A stretch of 64,000 bases of DNA from Micromonospora sp. C28SCA-DRY-2 (GTDB lineage Bacteria; Actinomycetota; Actinomycetes; Mycobacteriales; Micromonosporaceae), in the NCBI RefSeq assembly GCF_030519475.1, contig NZ_JAUMKD010000004.1, forward strand, positions 273,501 through 337,500, in the 5' to 3' direction. How positions within the stretch are numbered: the stretch's first letter is position 1; each line of letters begins with the position of its first letter. The position numbers and the translations under genes were made by a program. Of the stretch, positions 8,596 to 16,271 are shown in pieces. A model generated the notes under the pieces. The model saw only the letters and a program-made list of their open reading frames with translations. It ran no database searches and was not told the origin of the DNA.

Positions 8596-9648
8596 ATGGT
8601 GGCCGTACCAGTGATCGCGGGTCTCGGTACGGCGCACCCGCCGTCCGCCGCGCAGGACGAGCTGTGGGCCGGGTTCTTCTCCCGGCACTTCTCCGGCACC
8701 ACCCGGGCGCTGGCGGAGCGGATCTTCGCCCACTCCGGGGTGACCCGCCGCCAGGCGGCGGTCAACCCGCTGCTGGAGGACGTCTCCGACTGGCCCACCG
8801 AGCGCCGGATGCGCCGCTACCAGGTGGAGGCGCTGCCGCTGGGCAAGGAGGCGGTGGGGCGGGCGCTCACCGCGGCCGGGCTCGCCGCCGGCGACGTCGG
8901 GCTCTTCATCGTCTGCTCGTGTACCGGCTACGCCACCCCGGGCCTGGACATCCTGCTCGCCCGCGACCTGGGCATGGCGCCGGAGACCCAGCGGATGTTC
9001 GTCGGCCACATGGGCTGCTACGCCGCGCTGCCCGGGCTGGGCGCGGCGAGCGACTTCGTCACCGCCCGCGGCCGGCCGGCGCTGCTGCTCTGCGCCGAGC
9101 TGACCAGCCTGCACATCCAACCCTCCAGCGCCCGGGTGGACACCCAGCAGATCGTCTCGCACGCGCTCTTCTCGGACGCCGCGGTCGCCGCGGTGGTCGT
9201 GCCCGGTGGCCGGGGGTACGCGGTGCGCGAGGTCACCTCGGTCACCGACACCTCCACCGCCGACCACATGACCTGGGACGTCACCGACACGGGTTTCCGG
9301 ATGGGGCTCTCCCCGAAGGTGCCGCAGGTGCTCTCCACCCACGTCCGGGGCCTGGTCGACGACCTGCTGGGCCGGCACGGCGCGACGTTGTCCGGGGTGG
9401 ACGGCTGGGCGGTGCACCCCGGTGGTCCGCGCATCCTCAACGTGGTGGAGCGGGAGCTGGCGCTGCCGCCGGCCGGGCTGGCCGCGTCCCGGGCCACCCT
9501 GGACGAGCACGGCAACTGCTCGTCCCCGACCGTCCTGCTGATCCTGGACCGGTTGCGCCGGGCGGCGGCACCCCCACAGCGGGTGCTGATGCTGGCGTTC
9601 GGGCCGGGTCTGACCCTCTACGCCGCCCTGCTCGAACGGCGGGACTGA
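8596..9648 (+). CDS. type III polyketide synthase (chalcone synthase family)
   Basis: Homodimeric ketosynthase that extends an acyl-CoA starter with malonyl-CoA and cyclises the product. The catalytic triad is complete: Cys141 in GHMGCYAALPGL, His274 in WAVHPGG and Asn307 in DEHGNCSSP. The C-terminal AFGPGLTLYAALLE loop is the family GFGPG motif in slightly altered form. Length 350 aa is normal. Neighbouring UbiA, UbiG-like and flavoenzyme genes make this a complete small cluster, the layout I recall for the agq cluster of Actinoplanes missouriensis (alkyl-O-dihydrogeranyl-methoxyhydroquinones). The product assignment is therefore by analogy. The ATG has a purine-rich site about 8 nt upstream. 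Confidence 0.93.
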   Translation: MVAVPVIAGLGTAHPPSAAQDELWAGFFSRHFSGTTRALAERIFAHSGVTRRQAAVNPLLEDVSDWPTERRMRRYQVEALPLGKEAVGRALTAAGLAAGDVGLFIVCSCTGYATPGLDILLARDLGMAPETQRMFVGHMGCYAALPGLGAASDFVTARGRPALLLCAELTSLHIQPSSARVDTQQIVSHALFSDAAVAAVVVPGGRGYAVREVTSVTDTSTADHMTWDVTDTGFRMGLSPKVPQVLSTHVRGLVDDLLGRHGATLSGVDGWAVHPGGPRILNVVERELALPPAGLAASRATLDEHGNCSSPTVLLILDRLRRAAAPPQRVLMLAFGPGLTLYAALLERRD

Positions 9649-9686
9649 GCGCGACGGACCAGGCGGGCGACGGTTACCCTCGCCGC

Positions 9687-10310
9687 ATGGACGCCGACGC
9701 GGACGACCGCCCGCCGGCCGGGGTCGGTGACCGGTTGCGGACCGGCGTGCTGGCCGGCCTGGCGGTCGCCGCGCTGGTCGCCGGTGGCGCGTGGTGGCGG
9801 GCGAACGCGCCGGCCACCGGGCCGCTGTCCACCGTGCCGGCAGCGCCGGCCGCGTCGCCGGCGCCCCGTTCCGAGGTGGTGGTCGGCGACAGCGACCGGA
9901 GCGTGACCTTCCGCGTCGACCCGGTCACCGGCGCCGCCCTGCGGCTGGACCGGCAGCCCGAGCCCGGGGCCGTCGAGCCCTTCTGGCGGTACGACGACGA
10001 CGGCTGGCTCGACCGCCCGGACGACCTCATCTGGCGGGAGCGGGCCACCGTCACCCCGCAGCGCCCGGTCACCCGGCAGACCGCCACCGAGTACGGCGCC
10101 CGCCACGTGCTCCAGTTCCGCTGCACCGGGCCGGGCGAGCTGCTGGTCTCGGTGCTCGGCGCGCGGGCCGGCGATCCGTTGACCAGCGGCTGCGACGGCT
10201 CGCTGGTCACCACCCAGGCGATCAGCCGGGGCGGGCCGCTGCGGGTCACCCTGTCGGCCGCCGGGGCCGAGCCGGTCCGGGTCGAGGCGCGACTGATCGC
10301 CGTGCCCTGA
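9687..10310 (+). CDS. membrane-anchored hypothetical protein
   Basis: 207 aa: an acidic cytoplasmic tip, one membrane helix at about residues 18-38, an Ala/Pro linker, and an extracytoplasmic domain with Trp/Tyr-rich centre (FWRYDDDGWLDRPDDLIW) and two Cys (FRCTGPGE, SGCDGS) that could pair. No family recognised. A TACCCT -10 box ends 6 nt before the ATG, so the transcript is probably leaderless. Not obviously part of the PKS cluster, although it follows on the same strand by 38 bp. Confidence 0.72.
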   Translation: MDADADDRPPAGVGDRLRTGVLAGLAVAALVAGGAWWRANAPATGPLSTVPAAPAASPAPRSEVVVGDSDRSVTFRVDPVTGAALRLDRQPEPGAVEPFWRYDDDGWLDRPDDLIWRERATVTPQRPVTRQTATEYGARHVLQFRCTGPGELLVSVLGARAGDPLTSGCDGSLVTTQAISRGGPLRVTLSAAGAEPVRVEARLIAVP

Positions 10311-10343
10311 CCGGGCCGAGGCGCGATCTGGCCGCGAGCCCCT

Positions 10344-10360
10344 GACCGGCGGGGCCGGTC
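10344..10360. terminator. weak bidirectional hairpin between convergent genes
   Basis: GACCGGC at 10344-10350 pairs with GCCGGTC at 10354-10360 across a 3-nt loop, between the stops of two convergent genes (10310 and 10377). There is no T-run. Confidence 0.4.
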
Positions 10361-10376
10361 GGTGCGGCGGATCGGG

Positions 10377-11045
10377 TCAGCGGGCGAGGCTGGCCAGGTC
10401 GGCCCGGTAGTCCTCCACCGAGCGGACCTCCGGCACCACCCGCACCAGTACGCCGGAGCGGTCCACCAGGAGCACCGTGGCGGCGCCGGGACGGGCCGGC
10501 AGGTGCAGGAACGCGCGCAACCCGCCGGCCGGGTCGGCGAGCGGGCGGACGCCCGGGCCGGGCGGCGGGGTGGCGGTCACCGCGCGGCCCCCGGTGACGG
10601 TGACCACGGTGACCCCGGCCGGCGCGGCGGCCGCGGCCTCGACCACCCGGTCCGCGCAGACGCAGCCGTCCACCAGGACGATCACCGCGGGCAGCAGGCC
10701 GCGCAGCGGCACCGGCGACTGCCCGGCGTCGACCAGGTCCAGCGCCGGCAGCGGCCGGCCGGCCAGCTCGGCGGGCGTCGGTCGGGGTACGACGGTCGGC
10801 TCGTCGGTGCGGGACGACCGGGGCCAGGTCACCGCGAACAGCCCGGCCACCGTGGTGAGCACCGCGACCAGCAGGACGAGCAGCGGGAAGGCGAGCGCCG
10901 GGCGGGCGCTGCCGGACCGGCGTAGCTCGCGGCGGATCCGGGCGGCCTCGTCGGCCAGCGCGGAGGCGTCGTCCGGGACGACCACCCGGCCCCACTCGGG
11001 GGGCAGGTCCGGCAGTCCGGGGCCGTCGGCGTCAGGCTTGCCCAT
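10377..11045 (-). CDS. membrane protein with thioredoxin-like C-terminal domain
   Basis: 222 aa: about 47 cytoplasmic residues, one membrane helix at about 48-72, then an extracytoplasmic domain. That domain has the beta-alpha rhythm of a thioredoxin/AhpC fold (LPALDLVDAG, then VIVLVDGCVC, later TVLLVDRSGVLVR). The strand normally carrying CxxC has a CVC pair (Cys128, Cys130). Family members such as vitamin-K-epoxide-associated or methylamine-utilisation thioredoxin-like proteins have similar layout, but I cannot name one. The gene is single and faces away from carD. Confidence 0.7.
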   Translation of the reverse strand: MGKPDADGPGLPDLPPEWGRVVVPDDASALADEAARIRRELRRSGSARPALAFPLLVLLVAVLTTVAGLFAVTWPRSSRTDEPTVVPRPTPAELAGRPLPALDLVDAGQSPVPLRGLLPAVIVLVDGCVCADRVVEAAAAAPAGVTVVTVTGGRAVTATPPPGPGVRPLADPAGGLRAFLHLPARPGAATVLLVDRSGVLVRVVPEVRSVEDYRADLASLAR

Positions 11046-11371
11046 CGGACCCCCTGGAACGGCTCGGGAGCGGACAGCGGCTCACCCTCCAGCGTCCCGC
11101 ACGCCGCCTCCTGCCGCTACACCTGGGCGCACCGGCTCGTACCGGGATACCATGAGTCGAGCGCATAGCCCTTGATCTCGACGTTCGCGTCACTCGTACC
11201 GGGACGTCATCCACACGTCACGGAGCGTGTTCAAACCATCGGTTTGGCGGCCTGTCAAGCTGAAGAAATACCTCTCACAGGGCCCCTGAGCTGCGCCAAC
11301 GGTCAGGACAGCGGTGAGACATCGGTGCCTGAGCGTGTTACCCTAGACACAGCGAAAGGGGTTTCGAACCT
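11046..11371. other. 326-bp intergenic region upstream of carD
   Basis: No gene seen. It holds a 12-bp direct repeat (ctcgtaccggga at 11136-11147 and 11193-11204, 57 bp apart) and an AT-richer patch around 11255-11275. The carD -10 candidate lies at its right end. The left end must carry the promoter of the leftward thioredoxin-like gene. Confidence 0.5.
11336..11344 (+). promoter_or_regulatory. probable extended -10 element of carD
   Basis: TGTTACCCT contains a TG extension and TAnnnT -10 hexamer, 27 nt before the carD ATG. A GAAAGGGG ribosome site lies between. No convincing -35 is visible. Confidence 0.45.
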
Positions 11372-11857
11372 ATGGTTTTCAGTGTCGGCGAGACCGTTGT
11401 TTACCCCCACCACGGGGCCGCACTCATCGAGGCAATCGAGACTCGGGTCATCAAGGGCGAGCCCAAGCAGTACCTCGTCCTGAGGGTCGCGCAGGGTGAC
11501 CTGACGGTCCGGGTACCCGCTGAGAACGCCGAGATCGTGGGTGTGCGCGAGGTGGTCGGCGAAGAGGGCCTGGGCAAGGTCTTCGACGTTCTCCGGGCTC
11601 CGCACACCGAGGAGCCGACCAACTGGTCGCGGCGTTACAAGGCGAATCTGGAGAAGCTGGCCTCCGGCAACCCGCTGAAGGTCGCCGAGGTCGTCCGCGA
11701 CCTGTGGCGCCGGGAGCGGGAGCGGGGTCTTTCCGCGGGTGAGAAGCGCATGCTCGCCAAGGCCCGCGACATTCTCGTCGGCGAGGTCGCGCTGGCCGAG
11801 AAGAGCACCAAGGACGAGGCGGAGACGCTGCTCGACAAGGTGCTCACCGAGGCCTAG
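11372..11857 (+). CDS. carD: CarD-family RNA polymerase-binding regulator
   Basis: Global transcription factor that binds the RNA polymerase beta subunit and stabilises open complexes, notably at rRNA promoters. 161 aa, the standard length. The N-terminal RNA-polymerase-interaction Tudor-like domain begins MVFSVGETVVYPHHGAALIE and the C-terminal helical DNA-binding domain contains NWSRRYKANLEKLASG with the conserved Trp that probes the upstream edge of the -10. ispD and ispF follow on the same strand, a conserved actinobacterial order. Confidence 0.97.
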   Translation: MVFSVGETVVYPHHGAALIEAIETRVIKGEPKQYLVLRVAQGDLTVRVPAENAEIVGVREVVGEEGLGKVFDVLRAPHTEEPTNWSRRYKANLEKLASGNPLKVAEVVRDLWRRERERGLSAGEKRMLAKARDILVGEVALAEKSTKDEAETLLDKVLTEA

Positions 11858-11913
11858 TCCCCACAGCATCGTCGTACCCGATTCGTAGCGAAGAAACCAC
11901 CGAGGACCGCGAC

Positions 11914-12609
11914 GTGACCGCGCAGCTCAATCCGCGCGGTGACGTCGCGGTCCTCGTGCCTGCGGCCGGTGCCGGCGTACGGCTCGGCCCCGGCCGGCCC
12001 AAGGCGCTGCGTCCGCTCGCCGGGGAGCCGCTGCTGGTGCACGCGGTCCGCCGGCTCGCCGCCGCGCCGTCGGTGCACACCATCGTGGTGGCCGCCCCGG
12101 CCGCCGAGGTGGCCGCCGTCCGCGCGCTGCTCGACCCGATCGCCCCGGTGACCGTGGTACCCGGCGGGGCGGAACGGCAGGCGTCGGTGGCCGCCGCGCT
12201 GGCCGCGGTGCCCGCCGGCCCCGAGATCGTCCTGGTGCACGACGCGGCACGCGCGCTCACCCCGCCCGAGCTGGTGGAATCCGTCGCGGCGGCGGTCCGG
12301 GCCGGCCACGACGCGGTGATCCCGGTGCTCCCGGTGGTCGACACGGTCAAGGAGGTCGGCGCCGACGAGGTAGTCCTCGGCACCGTCGACCGTTCCGCGC
12401 TGCGGGCGGTGCAGACTCCGCAGGGCTTCCGCCGGGCGGTGCTGACCGCCGCGCACGCCGCCGCCGGCGACCCGCTCACCGACGACGCCGGCCTGGTCGA
12501 GAAGCAGGGCGTGCCGGTGCGCTGCGTCCCCGGCTCCGAGTACGCGCTGAAGATCACCCGGCCGTTCGACCTGGCGCTGGCCGAGCACCTGCTGGCCACC
12601 GGCGGCTGA
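11914..12609 (+). CDS. ispD: 2-C-methyl-D-erythritol 4-phosphate cytidylyltransferase
   Basis: Third step of the MEP isoprenoid pathway: CTP plus methylerythritol phosphate. The nucleotide-binding Gly-rich loop is PAAGAGVRLGPGRPKALRPL (residues 17-36, with catalytic Arg and Lys30). DAARALTPPELV and the late TDDAGLVEKQG stretch are also diagnostic. 231 aa with GTG start. It lies 56 bp downstream of carD and 16 bp upstream of ispF, so it is probably cotranscribed, although ispF has its own -10 box. Confidence 0.96.
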   Translation: MTAQLNPRGDVAVLVPAAGAGVRLGPGRPKALRPLAGEPLLVHAVRRLAAAPSVHTIVVAAPAAEVAAVRALLDPIAPVTVVPGGAERQASVAAALAAVPAGPEIVLVHDAARALTPPELVESVAAAVRAGHDAVIPVLPVVDTVKEVGADEVVLGTVDRSALRAVQTPQGFRRAVLTAAHAAAGDPLTDDAGLVEKQGVPVRCVPGSEYALKITRPFDLALAEHLLATGG

Positions 12610-12625
12610 CGCGTACCCTCTGTCC

Positions 12626-13108
12626 ATGATCGTTCCCCGGGTGGCCGTCGGCACCGACGTGCACGCCTTCGCGCCCGGCCGGCCGTGCTGGGTGGCCGGC
12701 CTGCTCTGGCCCGACCAGGACGGCCTGGCCGGCCACTCGGACGCCGACGTGGCCGCGCACGCGGCCTGCAACGCGCTGCTCTCCGCCGCCGGCCTCGGCG
12801 ACCTGGGTTCGAACTTCGGGGTGGCCGAGCCGGAGTGGGCCGGCGCCTCCGGCGTCGCCCTGCTCACCGAGAGCGCCCGCCGGGTGCGCGCCGCCGGGTT
12901 CGCCATCGGCAACGTGTCGGTGCAGGTGGTCGGCAACCGGCCGAAGATCGGCCCGCGCCGGGCGGAGGCCGAGCAGGTGCTCTCGGCGGCGGTCGGCGCG
13001 CCGGTCAGCGTCTCCGCGGCCACCACCGACGGGCTCGGCTTCCCGGGCCGGGGCGAGGGGCTCACCGGGATCGCGGTGGCCCTGGTGTACCCGGCGCCGG
13101 ACGCCTAG
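12626..13108 (+). CDS. ispF: 2-C-methyl-D-erythritol 2,4-cyclodiphosphate synthase
   Basis: Converts CDP-methylerythritol phosphate to the cyclodiphosphate (MEP pathway), as a trimer with active sites at interfaces. Zinc ligands are visible as Asp11, His13 (GTDVHAF) and His45 (GHSDADVAAHA). The C-terminal ATTTDGLGFPGRGEG stretch is the cytidine-binding segment. 160 aa, standard length. A TACCCT hexamer at 12614-12619 ends 6 nt before the ATG, so an internal leaderless start inside the carD operon is likely. Confidence 0.96.
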   Translation: MIVPRVAVGTDVHAFAPGRPCWVAGLLWPDQDGLAGHSDADVAAHAACNALLSAAGLGDLGSNFGVAEPEWAGASGVALLTESARRVRAAGFAIGNVSVQVVGNRPKIGPRRAEAEQVLSAAVGAPVSVSAATTDGLGFPGRGEGLTGIAVALVYPAPDA

Positions 13109-13118
13109 GCTCGCCGCG

Positions 13119-14144
13119 ATGTCCAGCGACGCCACCTCCGACCGGTCCGCCGCCGACGGCTACCTCCAGCGCGCCCGGCTCCTCGCCGAACTCGGCCGCT
13201 ACGACGAGGCCGCCGCGGAGGTCGCGTACGCGGTCGCCCTGGAACCGGAGAACCCCGAGGCGCTCACCATGCTCGCCCGGGTGCACCTGGCCGCCGAGCG
13301 GCCGGCCGAGGCGCTCACCGCCGCCGACGCCGCGGTGGCCGCCGCCCCGAACGCGGTCCCGCCGCTGGTCGCCCGCGGGATGGCCCTGGCCGACCTGGAG
13401 CGGTACGCCGAGTCGGCGCGTACCGCCGACCAGATCCTGGCGCTCGGCCCCGACGACGCGTACGCCCAGCGGAACGCGGCGGCGATCCTGGCCGGCTCGC
13501 GCAACGGGCAGCTGGCGCTGAACGCGGCCTGGCGCGGGGTGGAGCTGGCCCCCGAGGAGCCGCAGGCGCACCTGGTGCTCGGCCTGGTCGCCGCCAACAT
13601 GGAGCTGTTCGACCTGGCCGAGCGGGCCTACCGGGAGGCGCTGCGGCTGGATCCGCAGCTGGCCGAGGCGCGCCACGACATCGGCGTGCTCCGGTTGGAG
13701 CAGCGGCGCTGGAGCGACGCCCTGGAGCACCTGGCCGAGGCCGCCGCGATGAGCCCGGGCCGGGTGGACTCCGGCCGGACCATCTCCGCCGGGGTACGCC
13801 AGCTCGTGCTCTACGGCGCGGGCTGGACGATGATCGCCGCCGTGGTGATCGCCTGCATGGCGCCGGGCGGCGAGGGACTGTCCCGGGTGGCCGCGACGTT
13901 CGCGGCACTCGGCGGCGCGCTGGTGGTGTGGCGGTTCGCCGCCAAGCTGCCCGGCCTGACCCGGACGATCCTGCCGAGCCTGCTGCGCTCCGACCGGATG
14001 CTCGCGCTCGCCGTGTACGCGGCCGCCGGGGCGCCCCTGCTGATCCTGCTCTACGCCCTGGTCGGCACCCCGTGGCCGCTGGTCCTGGCCATCGCCATCG
14101 CCGCCGCTGCCGAGTTGACCGTCTTCAGCCGCGCCCAGTACTGA
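13119..14144 (+). CDS. TPR-repeat protein with C-terminal membrane domain
   Basis: 341 aa. Residues about 14-220 are five to six tetratricopeptide repeats (for example LAELGRYDEAAAEVAYAVAL and ELFDLAERAYREALRLDP). The last about 110 residues form three to four membrane helices. The topology suggests a cytosolic TPR scaffold tethered to the membrane; partners are unknown. Begins 10 bp after ispF, with a TAGGCT -10 box (13106-13111) seven nt before its ATG. Confidence 0.82.
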   Translation: MSSDATSDRSAADGYLQRARLLAELGRYDEAAAEVAYAVALEPENPEALTMLARVHLAAERPAEALTAADAAVAAAPNAVPPLVARGMALADLERYAESARTADQILALGPDDAYAQRNAAAILAGSRNGQLALNAAWRGVELAPEEPQAHLVLGLVAANMELFDLAERAYREALRLDPQLAEARHDIGVLRLEQRRWSDALEHLAEAAAMSPGRVDSGRTISAGVRQLVLYGAGWTMIAAVVIACMAPGGEGLSRVAATFAALGGALVVWRFAAKLPGLTRTILPSLLRSDRMLALAVYAAAGAPLLILLYALVGTPWPLVLAIAIAAAAELTVFSRAQY

Positions 14145-14151
14145 GCACCCG

Positions 14152-14799
14152 TCAGTCGGCGGGCCGGACGGCGTAGTCGCCGAGGGCGGGCTCCAAGGCG
14201 GCGAAGGCGGTGCGGACGTGCCCGGTGACGATCCGGGCGATCTCGTCGTTGCCGTGACCCGCCAGCGTCAGCCGTAGCGTCTCCTCGAGCAGCAGCCGTA
14301 GGACGCCACCCAGTTGGACGGCCGCGACGCGCGGCCGCAGGTCGTCGGCGGGCGCGCCGGTCTCCTCGGCGAGCACGCGCGCCAGCGCCCGCTCCCGGTC
14401 GTCGTGGAACTCCCGCAGCCGGGCGACCAGCGCGGGACTGCCGGTGACCATGCGGGCGAACTGCGGACCGGTGAAGCCGATGACCGGGTCGTGCCCGGCC
14501 ACCGCGGCGAGGTACTCCCGGCGCAGCGCGGCCAGTGCGGACTCGCCCGGGCGGCGTTCCCGGACGGTGGTGACCGGCCCTTCGACGAACGCGTCGCGCA
14601 GGTCGAGCGCGAGGTCCTCCTTGCGGGGGAAGTAGTTGGTCACCGTCATCTTGGCCACCTGCGCGGCGGCCGCGATCTCGGCGATCGTGACGTTGTCGAA
14701 GCCGCGCTCCAGGAACAGCCTGGTCGCCTGATGGGAGATGTTCTCCCTGGTCTGGCGCTTCTTCAGGGCCCGCAGGCCGGTCGTCTGTGCGGTCATCAC
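14152..14799 (-). CDS. TetR-family transcriptional regulator
   Basis: 215 aa. The N-terminal helix-turn-helix is complete: TRENISHQATRLFLERGFDN, then TIAEIAAAAQVAKMTVTNYF, then PRKEDL. The C-terminal ligand domain is of the MftR/ACREF type often seen in actinobacteria, but no ligand can be predicted. The gene ends 8 bp from the convergent TPR gene and diverges from a sigma factor gene. The shared 115-bp region holds palindromes that could be its operator, so control of itself and the sigma factor is likely. Confidence 0.92.
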   Translation of the reverse strand: MMTAQTTGLRALKKRQTRENISHQATRLFLERGFDNVTIAEIAAAAQVAKMTVTNYFPRKEDLALDLRDAFVEGPVTTVRERRPGESALAALRREYLAAVAGHDPVIGFTGPQFARMVTGSPALVARLREFHDDRERALARVLAEETGAPADDLRPRVAAVQLGGVLRLLLEETLRLTLAGHGNDEIARIVTGHVRTAFAALEPALGDYAVRPAD

Positions 14800-14806
14800 G
14801 ACAGCT

Positions 14807-14865
14807 TACATGTATCCATCCTAAATTTGTTGTTGACATCTTTCTAGGTCGGTCATAAGTTTAGG
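14807..14865. promoter_or_regulatory. divergent TetR/sigma regulatory region with two dyads
   Basis: TACATGTA (14807-14814) is a perfect 8-bp palindrome close to the TetR start. CCTAAATTT (14820-14828) and AAGTTTAGG (14857-14865) form an inverted repeat with one mismatch, whose arms bracket the sigma-gene promoter. Either could be a TetR operator. The region is clearly more AT-rich than its surroundings. Confidence 0.5.
14833..14861 (+). promoter_or_regulatory. consensus promoter of the sigma factor gene
   Basis: A perfect -35 TTGACA (14833-14838), a 17-bp spacer and -10 TAAGTT (14856-14861). It is the best sigma-70 type promoter in the window. The start codon is 54 nt after the -10. Confidence 0.75.
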
Positions 14866-14914
14866 CCGCATCCAGGCGCTGGTGCGCCGCCCGGCCGTCG
14901 AAGGGAGTTCGCTC

Positions 14915-15829
14915 ATGACCGTGACCGATTCGGTGGGTGCCTACCTCAAGGAGATCGGCCGGACCCCGCTGCTCACCGCCGAGCAGGAGGTGGAGCTGGG
15001 CGCGCGGATCGAGGCCGGAGCACTCGCCCAGCGCCGCCTGGACGCCGCCCCGGACGGGCTCGCCGCGGACCAGCGGGCCGCCTGGGAGCGCCTGGCCGCC
15101 GACGGCCGCCTCGCCCGGCACCACATGATCGAGGCCAACCTCCGCCTGGTCGTCTCGATCGCCCGGCGCTACGTCCGCGACGGCGGGCTGCCGCTGCCGG
15201 ACCTGGTCCAGGAGGGGGTCATCGGGATGATGCGCGCGGTGGAGAAGTTCGACCACCGGCGTGGGCTGAAGTTCTCCACCTACGCCACCTGGTGGATCAA
15301 GCAGGCGCTCGGCCGCGCGCTGGCCGACCAGAGCCGGACGATCCGGGTGCCCGCGCACATGGCCGAGCTGATCAACCGGGTGCACCGCGTCCGTCGCGCC
15401 CTGCTCCGGGACCTGGGGGAGGAGCCGACCCCGGCGCGGATCGCGGCCGAGCTCGACCTGAAGCCGGAGAAGGTCGAGCAGGCGCTGCGGTACGACCGGG
15501 AGCCGATCTCCCTGCACACCCCGATCGGCGAGGACGGCGCACAACTCGGCGACTTCCTCACCGACGAGGCGCCGGATCCCGCCGCCCAGGTCGCCGCCGC
15601 CGCCCTGCGCTCCCACCTGGACACCGTGCTGTCGGCGCTGACCGAGCGGGAGGCGACGGTCGTCGCCCAGCGGTACGGCCTCGCCGACGCGGAACCGCGC
15701 ACCCTGGACCAGATCGGCCGGGCACTCGGCCTGACCCGGGAACGCATCCGGCAGATCGAGGCCAAGGCGATGACCAAGCTCCGCCACCCCACCCGGACCC
15801 GGGTGCTGGCCGACCTCCTGGCCGCCTGA
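14915..15829 (+). CDS. group 2 (primary-like) RNA polymerase sigma factor
   Basis: 304 aa, shorter than the principal HrdB/SigA factor and lacking the long N-terminal region 1.1. Region 1.2 is at about 6-35 (VGAYLKEIGRTPLLTAEQEV). Region 2 at about 70-146 contains NLRLVVSIARRYV, DLVQEGVIGMMRAVEKFD and STYATWWIKQA. Region 4 helix-turn-helix near the C-terminus reads TLDQIGRALGLTRERIRQIE. The ATG at 14915 has an AAGGGAG site 7 nt upstream, which rules out the ATG 33 nt earlier. Likely an alternative stationary-phase/stress sigma (HrdA/SigB type) under the divergent TetR regulator (inference). Confidence 0.93.
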   Translation: MTVTDSVGAYLKEIGRTPLLTAEQEVELGARIEAGALAQRRLDAAPDGLAADQRAAWERLAADGRLARHHMIEANLRLVVSIARRYVRDGGLPLPDLVQEGVIGMMRAVEKFDHRRGLKFSTYATWWIKQALGRALADQSRTIRVPAHMAELINRVHRVRRALLRDLGEEPTPARIAAELDLKPEKVEQALRYDREPISLHTPIGEDGAQLGDFLTDEAPDPAAQVAAAALRSHLDTVLSALTEREATVVAQRYGLADAEPRTLDQIGRALGLTRERIRQIEAKAMTKLRHPTRTRVLADLLAA

Positions 15830-15919
15830 CCTCCTGGCCGCCCGAGCAGAAGGGAGCAGGGCTTGACCCCTGACCCGACCATCCGATCCGCCCGCCCGAG
15901 CCGCACCCGAGGAGGCCCC

Positions 15920-16147
15920 ATGACACCGCTGACCATCGAGGCGTACGCGGCAGCCCAGCTCGACGCCGCACCGGCGACCGTCCGGACCGGCCCCGACGCC
16001 GGCCGCACCGGCAAGCCGGGCTCGGAACAGCCGGACCGTCGCCCGGAGCACCGCCGCCGGCTGCCCGCTGCCCAGCCCCGGCCCTGGGCGGTACGGCAGC
16101 ACGGCCAGCCCCGGCGCGGCGCCGTGGTCCACCGGGGCCGGCGCTGA
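15920..16147 (+). CDS. small basic protein, unknown
   Basis: 75 aa, starting MTPLTIEAYAAAQLD. A GAGGAGG ribosome site lies 4-5 nt before the ATG, better than most genes here, and the gene follows the sigma factor by 90 bp on the same strand and ends at a hairpin. The product is Arg- and Pro-rich with no recognisable domain. The translation signal is the only strong support. It could be a small partner of the sigma factor or a chance reading frame. Confidence 0.5.
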   Translation: MTPLTIEAYAAAQLDAAPATVRTGPDAGRTGKPGSEQPDRRPEHRRRLPAAQPRPWAVRQHGQPRRGAVVHRGRR

Positions 16148-16161
16148 GCGCCGGGCCGGAC

Positions 16162-16195
16162 GGCGGGCCGGGCGCTGTCCGTCACCCGGCCCGCC
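16162..16195 (+). terminator. hairpin after the sigma factor / small ORF unit
   Basis: 11-bp perfect stem (16162-16172 with 16185-16195) and a 12-nt loop, 15 bp after the small ORF stop. No T-run, as usual in high-GC actinobacteria. Confidence 0.55.
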
Positions 16196-16205
16196 GGTGA
16201 GCACA

Positions 16206-16250
16206 GCCGGCGTGGTCGCGGCCCGGTGGTCCGGCCGCGATCACGCCGGC
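16206..16250 (-). terminator. hairpin downstream of hmgA
   Basis: 18-bp stem with one G-T position (16206-16223 with 16233-16250) and a 9-nt loop, starting 21 bp after the hmgA stop on the minus strand. Confidence 0.65.
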
Positions 16251-16271
16251 GGGCGCCCGGTCGGGAGTGAC

